Positions 1 through 8,145 of a stretch of 35,628 nucleotides of DNA are shown in pieces. Position numbers and translations under genes: made by a program. The notes under the pieces were generated by a model. That model made no database searches. It was not told where the DNA came from and saw only the letters and a program-made list of their open reading frames with translations. How positions within the stretch are numbered: position 1 is the first letter of the stretch; each line of letters begins with the position of its first letter. Origin of the DNA: Nitrospira sp. (GTDB taxonomy: Bacteria; Nitrospirota; Nitrospiria; Nitrospirales; Nitrospiraceae); assembly GCA_005116965.1 (NCBI GenBank), contig SWDG01000027.1, forward strand, positions 192,100 through 227,727, in the 5' to 3' direction.

Positions 1-1
1 G

Positions 2-496
2 TCCCGGCTCTACAACACCGTATTCCTGATTGATTCAGCAGGGGAAATCATCGGCAGACATCGTAAGATCAACGTGCTCAGCGACTCCCTGTCATGGTCG
101 AGTCCAGGAGACGTTGCCGTGCCAATCGAATGTGGTGGCATCAAAGTGGGGGTACTCGTCTGTGCCGATGTCTATACGCCGAATATCGCCCGGGCCATGA
201 AGTTTGAAGGTGCGCAGATGTTTGTCTCGCCGGCATCGTGGGGACCTGGTCTACATGGTCCAAATGGGGAATGGGAGCAACGGACTCATGAAACAGGGCT
301 CCCATTAATTGTCTGTAACCGAACCGGCGCAGAAAAGACCTTGGACTTCTGGAAGGCGCCAAGCTTGGTTGTGAAGGACTGGGTACGAGTACTCACGCAT
401 ACATCGGAGCGATCTGCGGTCCTCACGTTCGACTGGGATTTCGATCGCATGGTGTCGCGCTCTTCACGATACTCGATCGACTATATCCGGAATTAG
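2..496 (+). CDS. Carbon-nitrogen hydrolase (nitrilase superfamily), 5'-truncated by window edge
   Basis: The reading frame is open from the first bases of the window to a TAG at 494-496, so this is the C-terminal part of a longer protein. A GTG at 74 is not needed as a start, because coding similarity continues upstream of it (SRLYNTVFLIDSAGEIIG). Two parts of the nitrilase Glu-Lys-Cys triad are visible: the lysine in GRHRKINVL and the nucleophilic cysteine in VGVLVCADVY. The glutamate would lie upstream of the window. Members hydrolyse nitriles, amides or carbamoyl groups in the cytoplasm. The later segment FVSPASWGPG followed by a conserved VCNRTG fits the family core. The substrate cannot be told from this fragment. 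No clear terminator follows; about 125 nt separate it from the riboswitch. Confidence 0.8.
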   Translation, partial: SRLYNTVFLIDSAGEIIGRHRKINVLSDSLSWSSPGDVAVPIECGGIKVGVLVCADVYTPNIARAMKFEGAQMFVSPASWGPGLHGPNGEWEQRTHETGLPLIVCNRTGAEKTLDFWKAPSLVVKDWVRVLTHTSERSAVLTFDWDFDRMVSRSSRYSIDYIRN

Positions 497-622
497 CACA
501 CCGGCTGATTAGGATGATGGTGAGCCAGCAAGAGGAGTGGCCAAGGTAATCTGAGGTGAGCAGGATGAGAAGGCACCGCTCTCCTGCAGAAGTCGTCTGG
601 TGCAGAACAATCATTCGGGAGG

Positions 623-816
623 GATTCGTTAGGTCATACCGTCAGCGACGGGGAAGATGGTGCAACTCCATCACGGTGCCGCCACTGTAAGCGGGGAGTG
701 ACTCTGCCGGATGCCACTGTGTGCCTTGGCACATGGGAAGGCGCAGAGAAGCCATGAGCCGCAAGTCAGGAGACCCAGCTGCCGGGACGATAGACACCCT
801 TCGAGTCAAAGGGAGG
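623..816 (+). promoter_or_regulatory. Cobalamin (B12) riboswitch upstream of btuB
   Basis: The aptamer shows the conserved blocks of the cobalamin family in order: GGTGCAACTCCATC near 659-672, CCGCCACTGTAAGCGGGG at 679-695, GCCACTG followed by GGGAAGGCG (713-743), and the B12 box AGTCAGGAGACCC (about 764-776). A possible closing helix pairs 623-628 with 802-807. The Shine-Dalgarno GGGAGG (811-816) lies just after it, and CCCTT at 797-801 can pair with AAGGG at 809-813, covering the Shine-Dalgarno. This suggests control of translation. Known riboswitches of this class lower expression of B12 uptake and synthesis genes when adenosylcobalamin is plentiful. Here it would control btuB and probably the whole cob operon. 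Exact ends and the switching mechanism are inferred. Confidence 0.93.
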
Positions 817-821
817 TTTTC

Positions 822-2846
822 ATGTCGCGGTTTTGTGTTCCTCGTGTGTTGTATGTGTGTGCCCTTGTTCCATGGACCTTCGCGTGGGTCTATCCCACAT
901 CGGCTCAAGAAGTGGCGATGGCCGACCAACCGGAGCTCCACGCTCCGGATGTCGTCATCAGTGCAACCAAGACCGAAATCCCCGCCAAGCAAGTCACCAG
1001 CGCTGTGGAAGTGATTACCGGTGAAGACCTGCAGCAGCGAAAAATACGAACCGTTGCAGAAGCGCTTCGATGGGCATCGGGGCTGGCTGTTTTTCAAAGC
1101 GGAGGACTTGGAACAACAGTCGGCGTACGAATGCGTGGAGGAACACCACAGCAGACGCTTGTCTTGATTGATGGCGCGATCGTCAACAGTGCCACGGACG
1201 GAAGTTACGACTTCGCCAACTTGACGTCGGACAATATCGAACGGATCGAAATCTTGCGTGGGAGCCAGAGCATGCTTTGGGGATCAGATGCGATGGGCGG
1301 TGTGATCAATATCACGACAAAGCGTGGGCGAGAGAAACCCAACCTCTCCGGCTTTGTAGAGTATGGATCGTTTAACACCATTCGAGAAGGAGGCAGCCTG
1401 TCCGGTAAGAAAGGCCCCATTGATTTTTCTGGATCGATCACGCGTTTAGATACAGCCGGCTTTTCAGCCATCAACTATCGGCGTGGCGCGGCCGAGCGTG
1501 ATGGCTATCACAACTGGCAGGGGTCGGTTCGGCTGGGAGCGGACCTACCGAAGGATGGCCGGTTGGAATTTAGTTTTCGCTGGTTGGATGGCCTCGTGAA
1601 TTTCGACGGCTTTGGGTTTAATTCCACTACCTTCGCGTCAGATCCGGCTGATGTGTTTGGTGCCAGATCAAGAAATACTCAATACGTCTTTGCAGGAAAC
1701 TATGCCCAGCCGATTACAGCCTGGTGGTCACAGAAACTGACCCTGTCGCGGGCGACTGAGAATCTTGTCAGTAACGGCGGCGCAGTGGAACGTAATCTTG
1801 TGACCGGAACTACGGGACTGATCGGCTTCCCGTTCAAGTCTCAGATTGAAACAACCAGTAATCGGCTCGAATGGCAGCACAATATTCAAATTGGGAAACC
1901 GTTATCCTTAACGGCAGGGTATCAGTTTCGAGAACAAAGGGGAGACAATCGCGATCTCCTCACCAACACGACGACATTCGAGAACAGATCCGTCAGTAGC
2001 CATGCCGGGTTTGGAGAGGCGCAGTTGAATCTGTGGGACCGCGTGTTTGGTACGGCGGGCATTCGACAAGACGAGTACAACGTGTTTGGAAGTGCCACCA
2101 CCTACCGAGTCACAGGAGGATATCTCCATCGGGAAACTGGCACGAAACTACGAGGCAGTTATGCGACGGGATTTCGAGCTCCGACGATCAATGAACTATT
2201 TTTCCCTGGATTCGGCAACCCAAATTTGAAACCTGAAAAGAGCCAAGCGCTCGATGTGGCCATCGAACAGGCCTTGCCTCATGATCGAGGGAGCATCAGT
2301 GTCGGCTACTTTTGGACCCGCTACCGAAATCTGATCTTGTCGGTGTTTGATCCAGCCGAGTGTACGGCTCCTGGCTCGTTTGGATTTTGTGCACAGAACG
2401 TCGGGTTGGCCAAAGCGGAAGGTGTGGAAGTGAGCACCAAGTTGAAACTCTATCGCGATGGCCCTTGGATCAAGAATTTAGACCTGCGCATTCAATATAC
2501 GTACGCAGCGACGCGGGATATTAGCAGTGGATCGGATTCACGTCTTCCCAAGTGGCCGCTCCATCAAATTTCGACCGTCCTCAGTTATCAACCTATAGAA
2601 AGTGTACGAGCCAATCTGGAGGGGCGTTATGTCGGCGAACGGTTCGGCAATGTAGGGAATGGGAATCCGACCCCATCGTTTGTGGTCTGGAATCTGTCTG
2701 CGAGCTATGACGTGACGAAGTACATGCAGACCTATCTCCGTTTGGACAACATCTTCAATGAGAAATACGAAGAGACCCTGTTTTTTGGCACACCGATTCG
2801 GTCGATTTTCGGCGGCGTACGGATCAATTACGATCTGCCGCTCTAG
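822..2846 (+). CDS. btuB: TonB-dependent outer-membrane receptor, BtuB-like cobalamin/corrinoid transporter
   Basis: The 674-aa product has a signal peptide (MSRFCVPRVLYVCALVPWTF, cleavage likely after TSAQ), a plug domain (about residues 40-160, with VVISATKTE as a likely TonB-box region, LVLIDGAIVN and IERIEILRGS) and a long beta-barrel. It would carry corrinoids across the outer membrane using TonB energy. The frame is open upstream to 711, but that stretch is the B12 riboswitch. The start is set at ATG 822 because GGGAGG lies six bases before it and a signal peptide follows at once. Substrate assignment rests on the riboswitch and the cob genes that begin six bases after its stop codon. 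The last residue is Leu rather than the usual terminal Phe. Confidence 0.9.
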   Translation: MSRFCVPRVLYVCALVPWTFAWVYPTSAQEVAMADQPELHAPDVVISATKTEIPAKQVTSAVEVITGEDLQQRKIRTVAEALRWASGLAVFQSGGLGTTVGVRMRGGTPQQTLVLIDGAIVNSATDGSYDFANLTSDNIERIEILRGSQSMLWGSDAMGGVINITTKRGREKPNLSGFVEYGSFNTIREGGSLSGKKGPIDFSGSITRLDTAGFSAINYRRGAAERDGYHNWQGSVRLGADLPKDGRLEFSFRWLDGLVNFDGFGFNSTTFASDPADVFGARSRNTQYVFAGNYAQPITAWWSQKLTLSRATENLVSNGGAVERNLVTGTTGLIGFPFKSQIETTSNRLEWQHNIQIGKPLSLTAGYQFREQRGDNRDLLTNTTTFENRSVSSHAGFGEAQLNLWDRVFGTAGIRQDEYNVFGSATTYRVTGGYLHRETGTKLRGSYATGFRAPTINELFFPGFGNPNLKPEKSQALDVAIEQALPHDRGSISVGYFWTRYRNLILSVFDPAECTAPGSFGFCAQNVGLAKAEGVEVSTKLKLYRDGPWIKNLDLRIQYTYAATRDISSGSDSRLPKWPLHQISTVLSYQPIESVRANLEGRYVGERFGNVGNGNPTPSFVVWNLSASYDVTKYMQTYLRLDNIFNEKYEETLFFGTPIRSIFGGVRINYDLPL

Positions 2847-2852
2847 GATTGC

Positions 2853-4268
2853 ATGAAACAGTATCCACGATTGGTGATTGCCGGCACGCACAGTGGTGTC
2901 GGGAAAACGACAACGACCCTGGCGATTCTGGCGGCCCTGCGAGAGCGGGGCCGCCAGGTCCAGCCGTTCAAGGCGGGGCCAGACTTCATTGATCCAAGTC
3001 ATCATCGGGCGGCCACCGGCCGCCCGTCGCGAAATCTCGATGGATGGATGCTTGGGAAAGATCTGAACCGTTCGATCTTCACTCGTGTTGCGGCCGATGC
3101 GGATCTTTCCATTATCGAAGGCATGATGGGGCTGTTCGACGGCAGTTCACCGGTGAATGACATCGGCAGCACAGCGGAATTGGCCAAGCAGCTTGAGGCG
3201 CCAATTCTTTTGGTTGTCGATGGAAGCGCCATGGCTCGTTCTGCCGCAGCGATGGTGGCGGGCTATGCGCGTTTTGATCCTGCACTCCATGTGGCAGGAG
3301 TCCTATTCAATCGTGTTGGAAGTGATGGCCATTACCAGCTGTTGAAGGCGGCAGTGGAACAAGAGACAGCTGTGACTCCTGTCGGGTACTTGCGTCCGGA
3401 TGTTGCTCTGAGCATTCCCGATCGACATCTTGGGCTGGTCATGGCTATGGAACAAGGCGATGGTCAGCTTTATCATCGCTTGGCAAAGGCCGCAATGGAG
3501 ACAATAGATCTGGATCGTATTGAAGCCCTTGCCCATTCGTCCGGCACGTTGCCGGAAGCCATGTTTCCACCGGTGATCGAGAGTCCAGGCCGTACGATTC
3601 GAATCGGCGTGGCGCAGGACCGGGCGTTTTGTTTTTACTATCCGGACAATCTGGAATTGTTGGAAGCAGCCGGTGCTGAAATCATTACGTTTTCGCCTTT
3701 GCATGACGACTTACTGCCGGACGTCGAGATGCTCTATCTTGGTGGTGGTTATCCGGAATTGCATAGTGCGGCGCTAGCCGAGAATGTTGCCATGCGAGCG
3801 GTCGTCAAGCGGTTTGCCGAGCGAGGCGGCGTGATCTATGCGGAGTGTGGTGGGTTGATGTATCTCATGGAGTCTATCCGAGATTTCGACGGATGCTCGC
3901 ATGACATGGTCGGGATCTTTCCAGCCGAAACGGCCATGCAGAAACCAGGCCTCACGCTTGGATACAGAACCGTGGAATGTTCACGCCGCAGCATTCTCGG
4001 CGACGTTGGTGTCACGATACGAGGCCATGAGTTCCATTATTCCACGCTGGTTGCGAGGAGGCCGCTGCAGTATGCCTGTGCACTGCGTGATGCTGCAGGA
4101 CTCTCGAAGGGACAGGATGGACTCATGAAGAGCAACGTGCTGGCCCTCTATACCCATCTGCACTTTGCCAGTCAGCCAACAATCGCCGCCTCATTGGTCG
4201 GTTCGGCTCGTTGTGCAGCCAAGCCTGTATCGGTATCGGCATGGGATCCACCAGGAGCTGAACATTGA
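2853..4268 (+). CDS. cbiA: Cobyrinate a,c-diamide synthase (CbiA/CobB)
   Basis: This 471-aa enzyme uses ATP and glutamine to amidate the a and c side chains of cobyrinate or hydrogenobyrinate. The N-terminal half is a dethiobiotin-synthase-like ATPase with the P-loop GTHSGVGKTT (residues 11-20) and PFKAGPDFIDP. The C-terminal half is a class I glutamine amidotransferase with GGGYPELH, the nucleophile Cys332 in YAECGGLMYL, and a late His in EFHYS. Length is normal for the family. It follows btuB by six bases and its TGA overlaps the TTG start of the next small gene, so it is within one operon. Whether the in vivo substrate is the early-Co (CbiA) or late-Co (CobB) form cannot be told here, since the ring-forming genes are outside the window. 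Confidence 0.95.
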   Translation: MKQYPRLVIAGTHSGVGKTTTTLAILAALRERGRQVQPFKAGPDFIDPSHHRAATGRPSRNLDGWMLGKDLNRSIFTRVAADADLSIIEGMMGLFDGSSPVNDIGSTAELAKQLEAPILLVVDGSAMARSAAAMVAGYARFDPALHVAGVLFNRVGSDGHYQLLKAAVEQETAVTPVGYLRPDVALSIPDRHLGLVMAMEQGDGQLYHRLAKAAMETIDLDRIEALAHSSGTLPEAMFPPVIESPGRTIRIGVAQDRAFCFYYPDNLELLEAAGAEIITFSPLHDDLLPDVEMLYLGGGYPELHSAALAENVAMRAVVKRFAERGGVIYAECGGLMYLMESIRDFDGCSHDMVGIFPAETAMQKPGLTLGYRTVECSRRSILGDVGVTIRGHEFHYSTLVARRPLQYACALRDAAGLSKGQDGLMKSNVLALYTHLHFASQPTIAASLVGSARCAAKPVSVSAWDPPGAEH

Positions 4269-4498
4269 GAGGTCCAACTCAGAAGACCTGCGAGCGCTGC
4301 GGGCACGACTTCGAGTGTGGCGGATACCAGTGCTGGTGTGGCAAGCTCGGCATTACCGAGGCACAAATGGATTGGATCGCGGTGCGATATAAGGAGTGTC
4401 TCTGTTCCAACTGTTTAGTGAAAATCGCAGCCGGCGAGCTCGGGCCTCAGCCCGATTCGACCAGCAAGAAGCAGGGCGACCGAGCGAAGCAATCATGA
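4265..4498 (+). CDS. Small cysteine-rich CWC-family protein
   Basis: This 77-aa protein starts at TTG 4265, overlapping the cbiA stop by four bases, and its own TGA overlaps the bluB ATG. Such tight coupling at both ends argues that it is real. It has eight cysteines: TCERCGHDFEC near the N-terminus, QCWCGKL in the middle and CLCSNCL later. This matches the Cys-rich CWC family by pattern. A zinc or other metal site is likely. No enzymatic function is known for the family as far as I can tell. Its place between corrin amidation and lower-ligand synthesis suggests, by context only, a role linked to B12 or cobalt handling. The Lys/Gln-rich tail (about residues 62-77) looks disordered. Confidence 0.75.
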   Translation: MRGPTQKTCERCGHDFECGGYQCWCGKLGITEAQMDWIAVRYKECLCSNCLVKIAAGELGPQPDSTSKKQGDRAKQS

Positions 4499-5289
4499 GA
4501 ACCAAGAGCCGATTTTCAGACGCTGAGCGAGAGGCGGTCTATCGCGCGATTTTTGAACGGCGAGATGTGCGCCGGAATTTTCTGCGGACGCCGATTCCAG
4601 ATGCCGTGATGATGCGGCTGCTGACAGCGGCGCATCATGCGGGGTCGGTGGGATTCATGCAGCCGTGGGACTTTGTGGTCATCCGCAATCGGACGACGAA
4701 ACGCTCGGTGAAGGATCTCTTCATCGACGCTAATACCAAGGCGTTCGCCCGTTATACCGGCACTAAGGGAGCACTATATCGTGGATTGAAGCTGGAAGGG
4801 ATCGAAGAAGCGCCGATCAACCTATGCATTACATGCAGCCGGCGGCGTGGCGGATCAGCGGTGCTTGGCCGCTCTACGGTGCGCGCAACGGACTTGTACA
4901 GCACCTGTTGCGCCGTTCAGAATCTCTGGTTGGCCGCCAGAGCTGAGGGTATCGGTGTCGGGTGGGTCAGTATTCTGGATCACGAGGCGCTGAAGCGGGT
5001 GATCGGCGTACCCAAATCAGTGACGGTGCTCGCCTATCTCTGCCTCGGCTACGTGTCAAAATTTGAGAACCAGCCCGATTTAGAAGCAGCCGGGTGGCGG
5101 AGCCGGATTCCAGTCGATCGGTTAATTCACGATGAGTCCTGGGGCAATCGGATTCATGACAAGAGAGGGGATGAGGATGCGCATCACCAAGGTCTACACA
5201 AGAACAGGGGACGCGGGAAAAACCAGACTGGCCGGCGGACAACCGGTGTGGAAAGACAGTCTGCGGGTCGAAGCCTACGGCACGATTGA
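4495..5289 (+). CDS. bluB: 5,6-dimethylbenzimidazole synthase (BluB)
   Basis: BluB breaks down reduced FMN with oxygen to make 5,6-dimethylbenzimidazole, the lower ligand of B12. The protein is a flavin nitroreductase-fold enzyme. Visible blocks are the FMN-binding RRDVRRNFL near residue 22, the GSVGFMQPWDFVVI block near residue 50, and the DLYSTCCAVQNLWLAARAEG/IGVGWVSI region around 137-165. The start is ATG 4495, coupled by ATGA to the preceding stop; the frame is also open upstream to 4396 inside the CWC gene. At 264 aa it is longer than usual (about 220-230). The extra C-terminal residues overlap the start of the next gene by 113 nt in another frame and are basic and low in complexity. 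Confidence 0.92.
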   Translation: MRTKSRFSDAEREAVYRAIFERRDVRRNFLRTPIPDAVMMRLLTAAHHAGSVGFMQPWDFVVIRNRTTKRSVKDLFIDANTKAFARYTGTKGALYRGLKLEGIEEAPINLCITCSRRRGGSAVLGRSTVRATDLYSTCCAVQNLWLAARAEGIGVGWVSILDHEALKRVIGVPKSVTVLAYLCLGYVSKFENQPDLEAAGWRSRIPVDRLIHDESWGNRIHDKRGDEDAHHQGLHKNRGRGKNQTGRRTTGVERQSAGRSLRHD

Positions 5290-5773
5290 TGAGCTGAATG
5301 CGTCGATCGGTGTGGTACGGGTGATGAATGCCGATGTGGTGGATGAGTATTCAGCTGCCGCACAACTTGAAGACGAGCTACGCTGGGTGCAGAACAAATT
5401 ATTCGATGTGGGCAGCATTCTGGCGACGGCACCCGGACAAACGTTCAAAAATATGCCACAGGTTTCTGCGAGTAATGTCACACGTTTGGAAAAACTCATT
5501 GACCGGTGTCAGAAAGATCTGGAGCCGTTGAAAGAATTCATCTTGCCTGGAGGTGGAAAGGTTTCTGGGTTTCTGCATCAGGCTCGGACGGTTTGTCGCC
5601 GCGCCGAACGGTTGTGTGTGGCTCTCTCAAAAACGGAGCCGGTCGATTCGACGATCATCAAGTTCGTCAATCGGCTGAGTGATGCGTTGTTCGTGCTGGC
5701 TCGGTGGGTTTCCAAGACGCAGGGTGAGCCGGAATTCTTATGGGAACGCGATGTTGCCAAGAAAGCCGAGTAA
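5177..5773 (+). CDS. Cob(I)alamin adenosyltransferase, PduO/EutT-like (ATR) family
   Basis: The enzyme transfers the 5'-deoxyadenosyl group from ATP to cob(I)alamin or a corrinoid precursor. The 198-aa product shows the family hallmarks: ITKVYTRTGDAGKTRLAGG at the N-terminus (ATP-binding), VEAYGTIDELNASIG, the FILPGGGKVSGFLHQARTVCRRAE segment with the conserved Arg-rich helix, and KFVNRLSDALFVLAR near the end. The start ATG 5177 has GAGGGG six bases upstream and gives the usual N-terminus; in-frame ATGs at 5132, 5156 and 5171 are less likely. It lies between bluB and cobU with overlaps at both ends. The symbol is left blank because pduO, cobO and mmaB are all used for this family. Confidence 0.93.
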   Translation: MRITKVYTRTGDAGKTRLAGGQPVWKDSLRVEAYGTIDELNASIGVVRVMNADVVDEYSAAAQLEDELRWVQNKLFDVGSILATAPGQTFKNMPQVSASNVTRLEKLIDRCQKDLEPLKEFILPGGGKVSGFLHQARTVCRRAERLCVALSKTEPVDSTIIKFVNRLSDALFVLARWVSKTQGEPEFLWERDVAKKAE

Positions 5774-6311
5774 AGGCCGACCGACGCGACGAGCCAAAGG
5801 CCGTATTATTCTTGTGCTTGGTGGGGCGTCGTCTGGGAAAAGTGAGGCCGCACTCAAGTTAGCCGGATCACGAGAGCCGCGCGCATTCATTGCGACAGGG
5901 CAAGGGTTGGATGGCGAAATGGCAGCACGCATCGCTCAGCACCAGGCCACACGCTCGGCGGATTGGGCGACGGTTGAAGAGCCGCTCGAAGTGGAGGCCT
6001 GGTTCGCCAAGCAGGGACCTCGGTACCGGACGATTCTCTTCGATTGCGTGACATTGTGGTTGAGTAATCTGGTTGGAACCGGCCTCAAGGAATCGGTCAT
6101 TCTCACTCGAACTGGAACGCTCGTGCAAAGGATGCGGACTGCAGCGGCCAGGGTGGTCATCGTCAGTAATGAGTTGGGCCTCGGCCTGGTTCCGGCTGAG
6201 CCTGCGACACGAGCATTTCGTGATCTTGCCGGACGAGTGAATCAGCAGATTGCCGCCGGAGCGGATGAAGTGCATCTGGTCGTGAGTGGACTATCGCTTC
6301 GCTTGAAGTAA
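5751..6311 (+). CDS. cobU: Adenosylcobinamide kinase / adenosylcobinamide-phosphate guanylyltransferase
   Basis: This bifunctional enzyme phosphorylates adenosylcobinamide and then attaches GMP, giving AdoCbi-GDP for CobS. The 186-aa protein has the P-loop LGGASSGKSE (residues 23-32), a conserved His64 in IAQHQATR where the family carries its guanylylated histidine, FDCVTLWLSNLV, and the signature run VSNELGLGLVPAEPATRAFR. Start ATG 5751 lies inside the end of the adenosyltransferase gene (23-nt overlap) and yields a normal length; the longer frame to 5679 only reads the neighbour out of frame. Fourteen bases separate it from cobT. Confidence 0.95.
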   Translation: MLPRKPSKGRPTRRAKGRIILVLGGASSGKSEAALKLAGSREPRAFIATGQGLDGEMAARIAQHQATRSADWATVEEPLEVEAWFAKQGPRYRTILFDCVTLWLSNLVGTGLKESVILTRTGTLVQRMRTAAARVVIVSNELGLGLVPAEPATRAFRDLAGRVNQQIAAGADEVHLVVSGLSLRLK

Positions 6312-6325
6312 ATAGAGGAGCCATC

Positions 6326-7378
6326 ATGTCGATACAGGACCTGTGCCGTCGTATTCAGCCGGTCGATATTAGTCTACAGAAAAAAGCACAAGCCCGATTA
6401 GACCGCCTGACCAAACCACTCGGCAGTCTCGGGCGCCTGGAAGAATTGGCGGCGTCCTACGTCGCCATCACCGGCGAGCTGAAGCCCAATGTACCGCACG
6501 CGGTCGTCTTTACCTTTGCCGCTGATCATGGAGTCACTCTGGAAGGGGTGAGCGCCTATCCTCGGGAAGTCACGCCTCAAATGGTCTTGAATTTTCTGCG
6601 GGGTGGGGCTGGTGTGAATGTGTTGGCAAAGCATGCCGGCCTGGATGTGCGCGTGGTGGATATTGGCGTTGATTATGAGTTCGGCTCTGTGCCCGGTCTG
6701 ATTGCTCAAAAAGTTATGATGGGCACGAACAATCTGGCGGTGGAATCGGCAATGACACGTAGCCAAGCAGAGCAGGCTGTCATGATTGGAATCGAACTGG
6801 CGACCGAAGCCGTGCGAGAGGGGATCGGACTGATCGGCACCGGTGAAATGGGTATCGGCAATACGACACCCAGTGCCGCCATCACGGCGGTGATGACCGG
6901 TCGGCCTGTGGCAGACGTAACCGGACGTGGAACTGGCATCGACGAATCCAGTCGTCGGCATAAGATAGCAGTGATTGCGCGGGCGCTTGATCTGCATCGC
7001 CCCAATCCAGCAGACGCACTCGATGTTCTGGCGAAGGTCGGGGGCCTGGAAATCGCTGGATTGGCCGGACTGATACTTGGGGCGGCGGCAACCCGGGTGC
7101 CTGTCGTGCTGGATGGGTTCATCGCTGGGGCGGCGGCATTGATTGCCGTCGGGCTTCAGCCCTTGTGCCGCGAGTATCTCATCGCCTCCCATCGCTCGGT
7201 CGAGCAGGGCCATCGCGTGGTTTTGGACCATCTAAGTTTGCAGCCGCTGTTGGATCTAGACTTGCGTCTTGGCGAGGGTACGGGGGCCTGTTTGGGAATG
7301 GATCTGGTCTGTGCCGCGATCAAGATCTACACGGAGATGGCAACCTTCGACGAAGCAGGCGTGTCTGACAAGGTGTAA
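6326..7378 (+). CDS. cobT: Nicotinate-nucleotide--dimethylbenzimidazole phosphoribosyltransferase
   Basis: CobT activates the lower ligand by moving phosphoribose from nicotinate mononucleotide to DMB, giving alpha-ribazole phosphate. The 350-aa protein has family blocks LTKPLGSLGRLEELA, FAADHGVTLEGVSAYP, IGTGEMGIGNTTPSAA and, near the end, LGEGTGACLG. The glutamate in that last block is residue 317, the same number as the catalytic Glu of Salmonella CobT. The substrate DMB is made by BluB in the same operon. GGAG upstream of ATG 6326 serves as ribosome binding site. The gene ends two bases before cobS. Confidence 0.97.
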   Translation: MSIQDLCRRIQPVDISLQKKAQARLDRLTKPLGSLGRLEELAASYVAITGELKPNVPHAVVFTFAADHGVTLEGVSAYPREVTPQMVLNFLRGGAGVNVLAKHAGLDVRVVDIGVDYEFGSVPGLIAQKVMMGTNNLAVESAMTRSQAEQAVMIGIELATEAVREGIGLIGTGEMGIGNTTPSAAITAVMTGRPVADVTGRGTGIDESSRRHKIAVIARALDLHRPNPADALDVLAKVGGLEIAGLAGLILGAAATRVPVVLDGFIAGAAALIAVGLQPLCREYLIASHRSVEQGHRVVLDHLSLQPLLDLDLRLGEGTGACLGMDLVCAAIKIYTEMATFDEAGVSDKV

Positions 7379-7380
7379 CG

Positions 7381-8145
7381 ATGGGAACTGTGGCCCGTCC
7401 ATTTATCTTTGCCTGGCACTTTCTGACGACCATCCCCTTGAGCCGAACTCACCACGAGCCGACCGCACCGGAACTGGCGGCATCGATGGCCTGGTATCCC
7501 GTCATCGGTTTGCTGATCGGCGGCGGGCTCGTCGTGGCGGACGTTGGATTGACGGCGATTCTCTCGCCGGTCGTCGTGAATGTGCTGCTAATCGTGCTGT
7601 TGGTGCTGTTGACGCGGGGGCTTCATCAAGACGGGTTGGCTGACACCTTAGATGGATTGGCGGGAGGCCGTACACCGGTAGAACGGCTTACGATTATGCG
7701 CGATCCCCGTATCGGTGCGATCGGCGCAACAGGTCTCTTTCTCTCACTGATTCTCCGGTATGCTGGATTGATGGCGCTGCCGCTTGAGTTGCGGCTCCCC
7801 GCCGTACTCTGCATGCCGGCAATGGGACGTTGGGCAATGGTCATGCTGGCTTGGATTTCGCCCTATGCCAGATCCGAAGGAGGATTGGCAGCGCCGTTCC
7901 TCACTCATCTGTCGTGGCGGCACGTGGCCATATCCACGGTGGTCTTGACGATTGCTCTGGCAGGAGGCTTTGGGGTGGTTGGTGCATGTCTGATCCTCCT
8001 CGCTGGGGCTCCGATCGTACTCATTGGCTGGTCAGCTTGCCGTAGCTGGTTCGGTGGGATCACTGGGGATACGCTTGGAGCTATGAATGAAGTGATCGAA
8101 ATTCTCTTCTTGTTACTTGTTCCACTCTTGCTTCGGTTACCATGA
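7381..8145 (+). CDS. cobS: Adenosylcobinamide-GDP ribazoletransferase (cobalamin synthase)
   Basis: CobS joins AdoCbi-GDP and alpha-ribazole (phosphate) at the cytoplasmic membrane, the last assembly step. The 254-aa protein is strongly hydrophobic with several membrane segments, and it carries the Mg-binding motif GLHQDGLADTLDGLAGG (about residues 80-96) followed by MRDPRIGAIG, as in the CDP-alcohol-transferase-like CobS family. The N-terminal FAWHFLTTIPL is also typical. The ATG is two bases after the cobT stop, and the TGA overlaps the cbiB ATG (ATGA at 8142-8145), which indicates translational coupling. Confidence 0.96.
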   Translation: MGTVARPFIFAWHFLTTIPLSRTHHEPTAPELAASMAWYPVIGLLIGGGLVVADVGLTAILSPVVVNVLLIVLLVLLTRGLHQDGLADTLDGLAGGRTPVERLTIMRDPRIGAIGATGLFLSLILRYAGLMALPLELRLPAVLCMPAMGRWAMVMLAWISPYARSEGGLAAPFLTHLSWRHVAISTVVLTIALAGGFGVVGACLILLAGAPIVLIGWSACRSWFGGITGDTLGAMNEVIEILFLLLVPLLLRLP

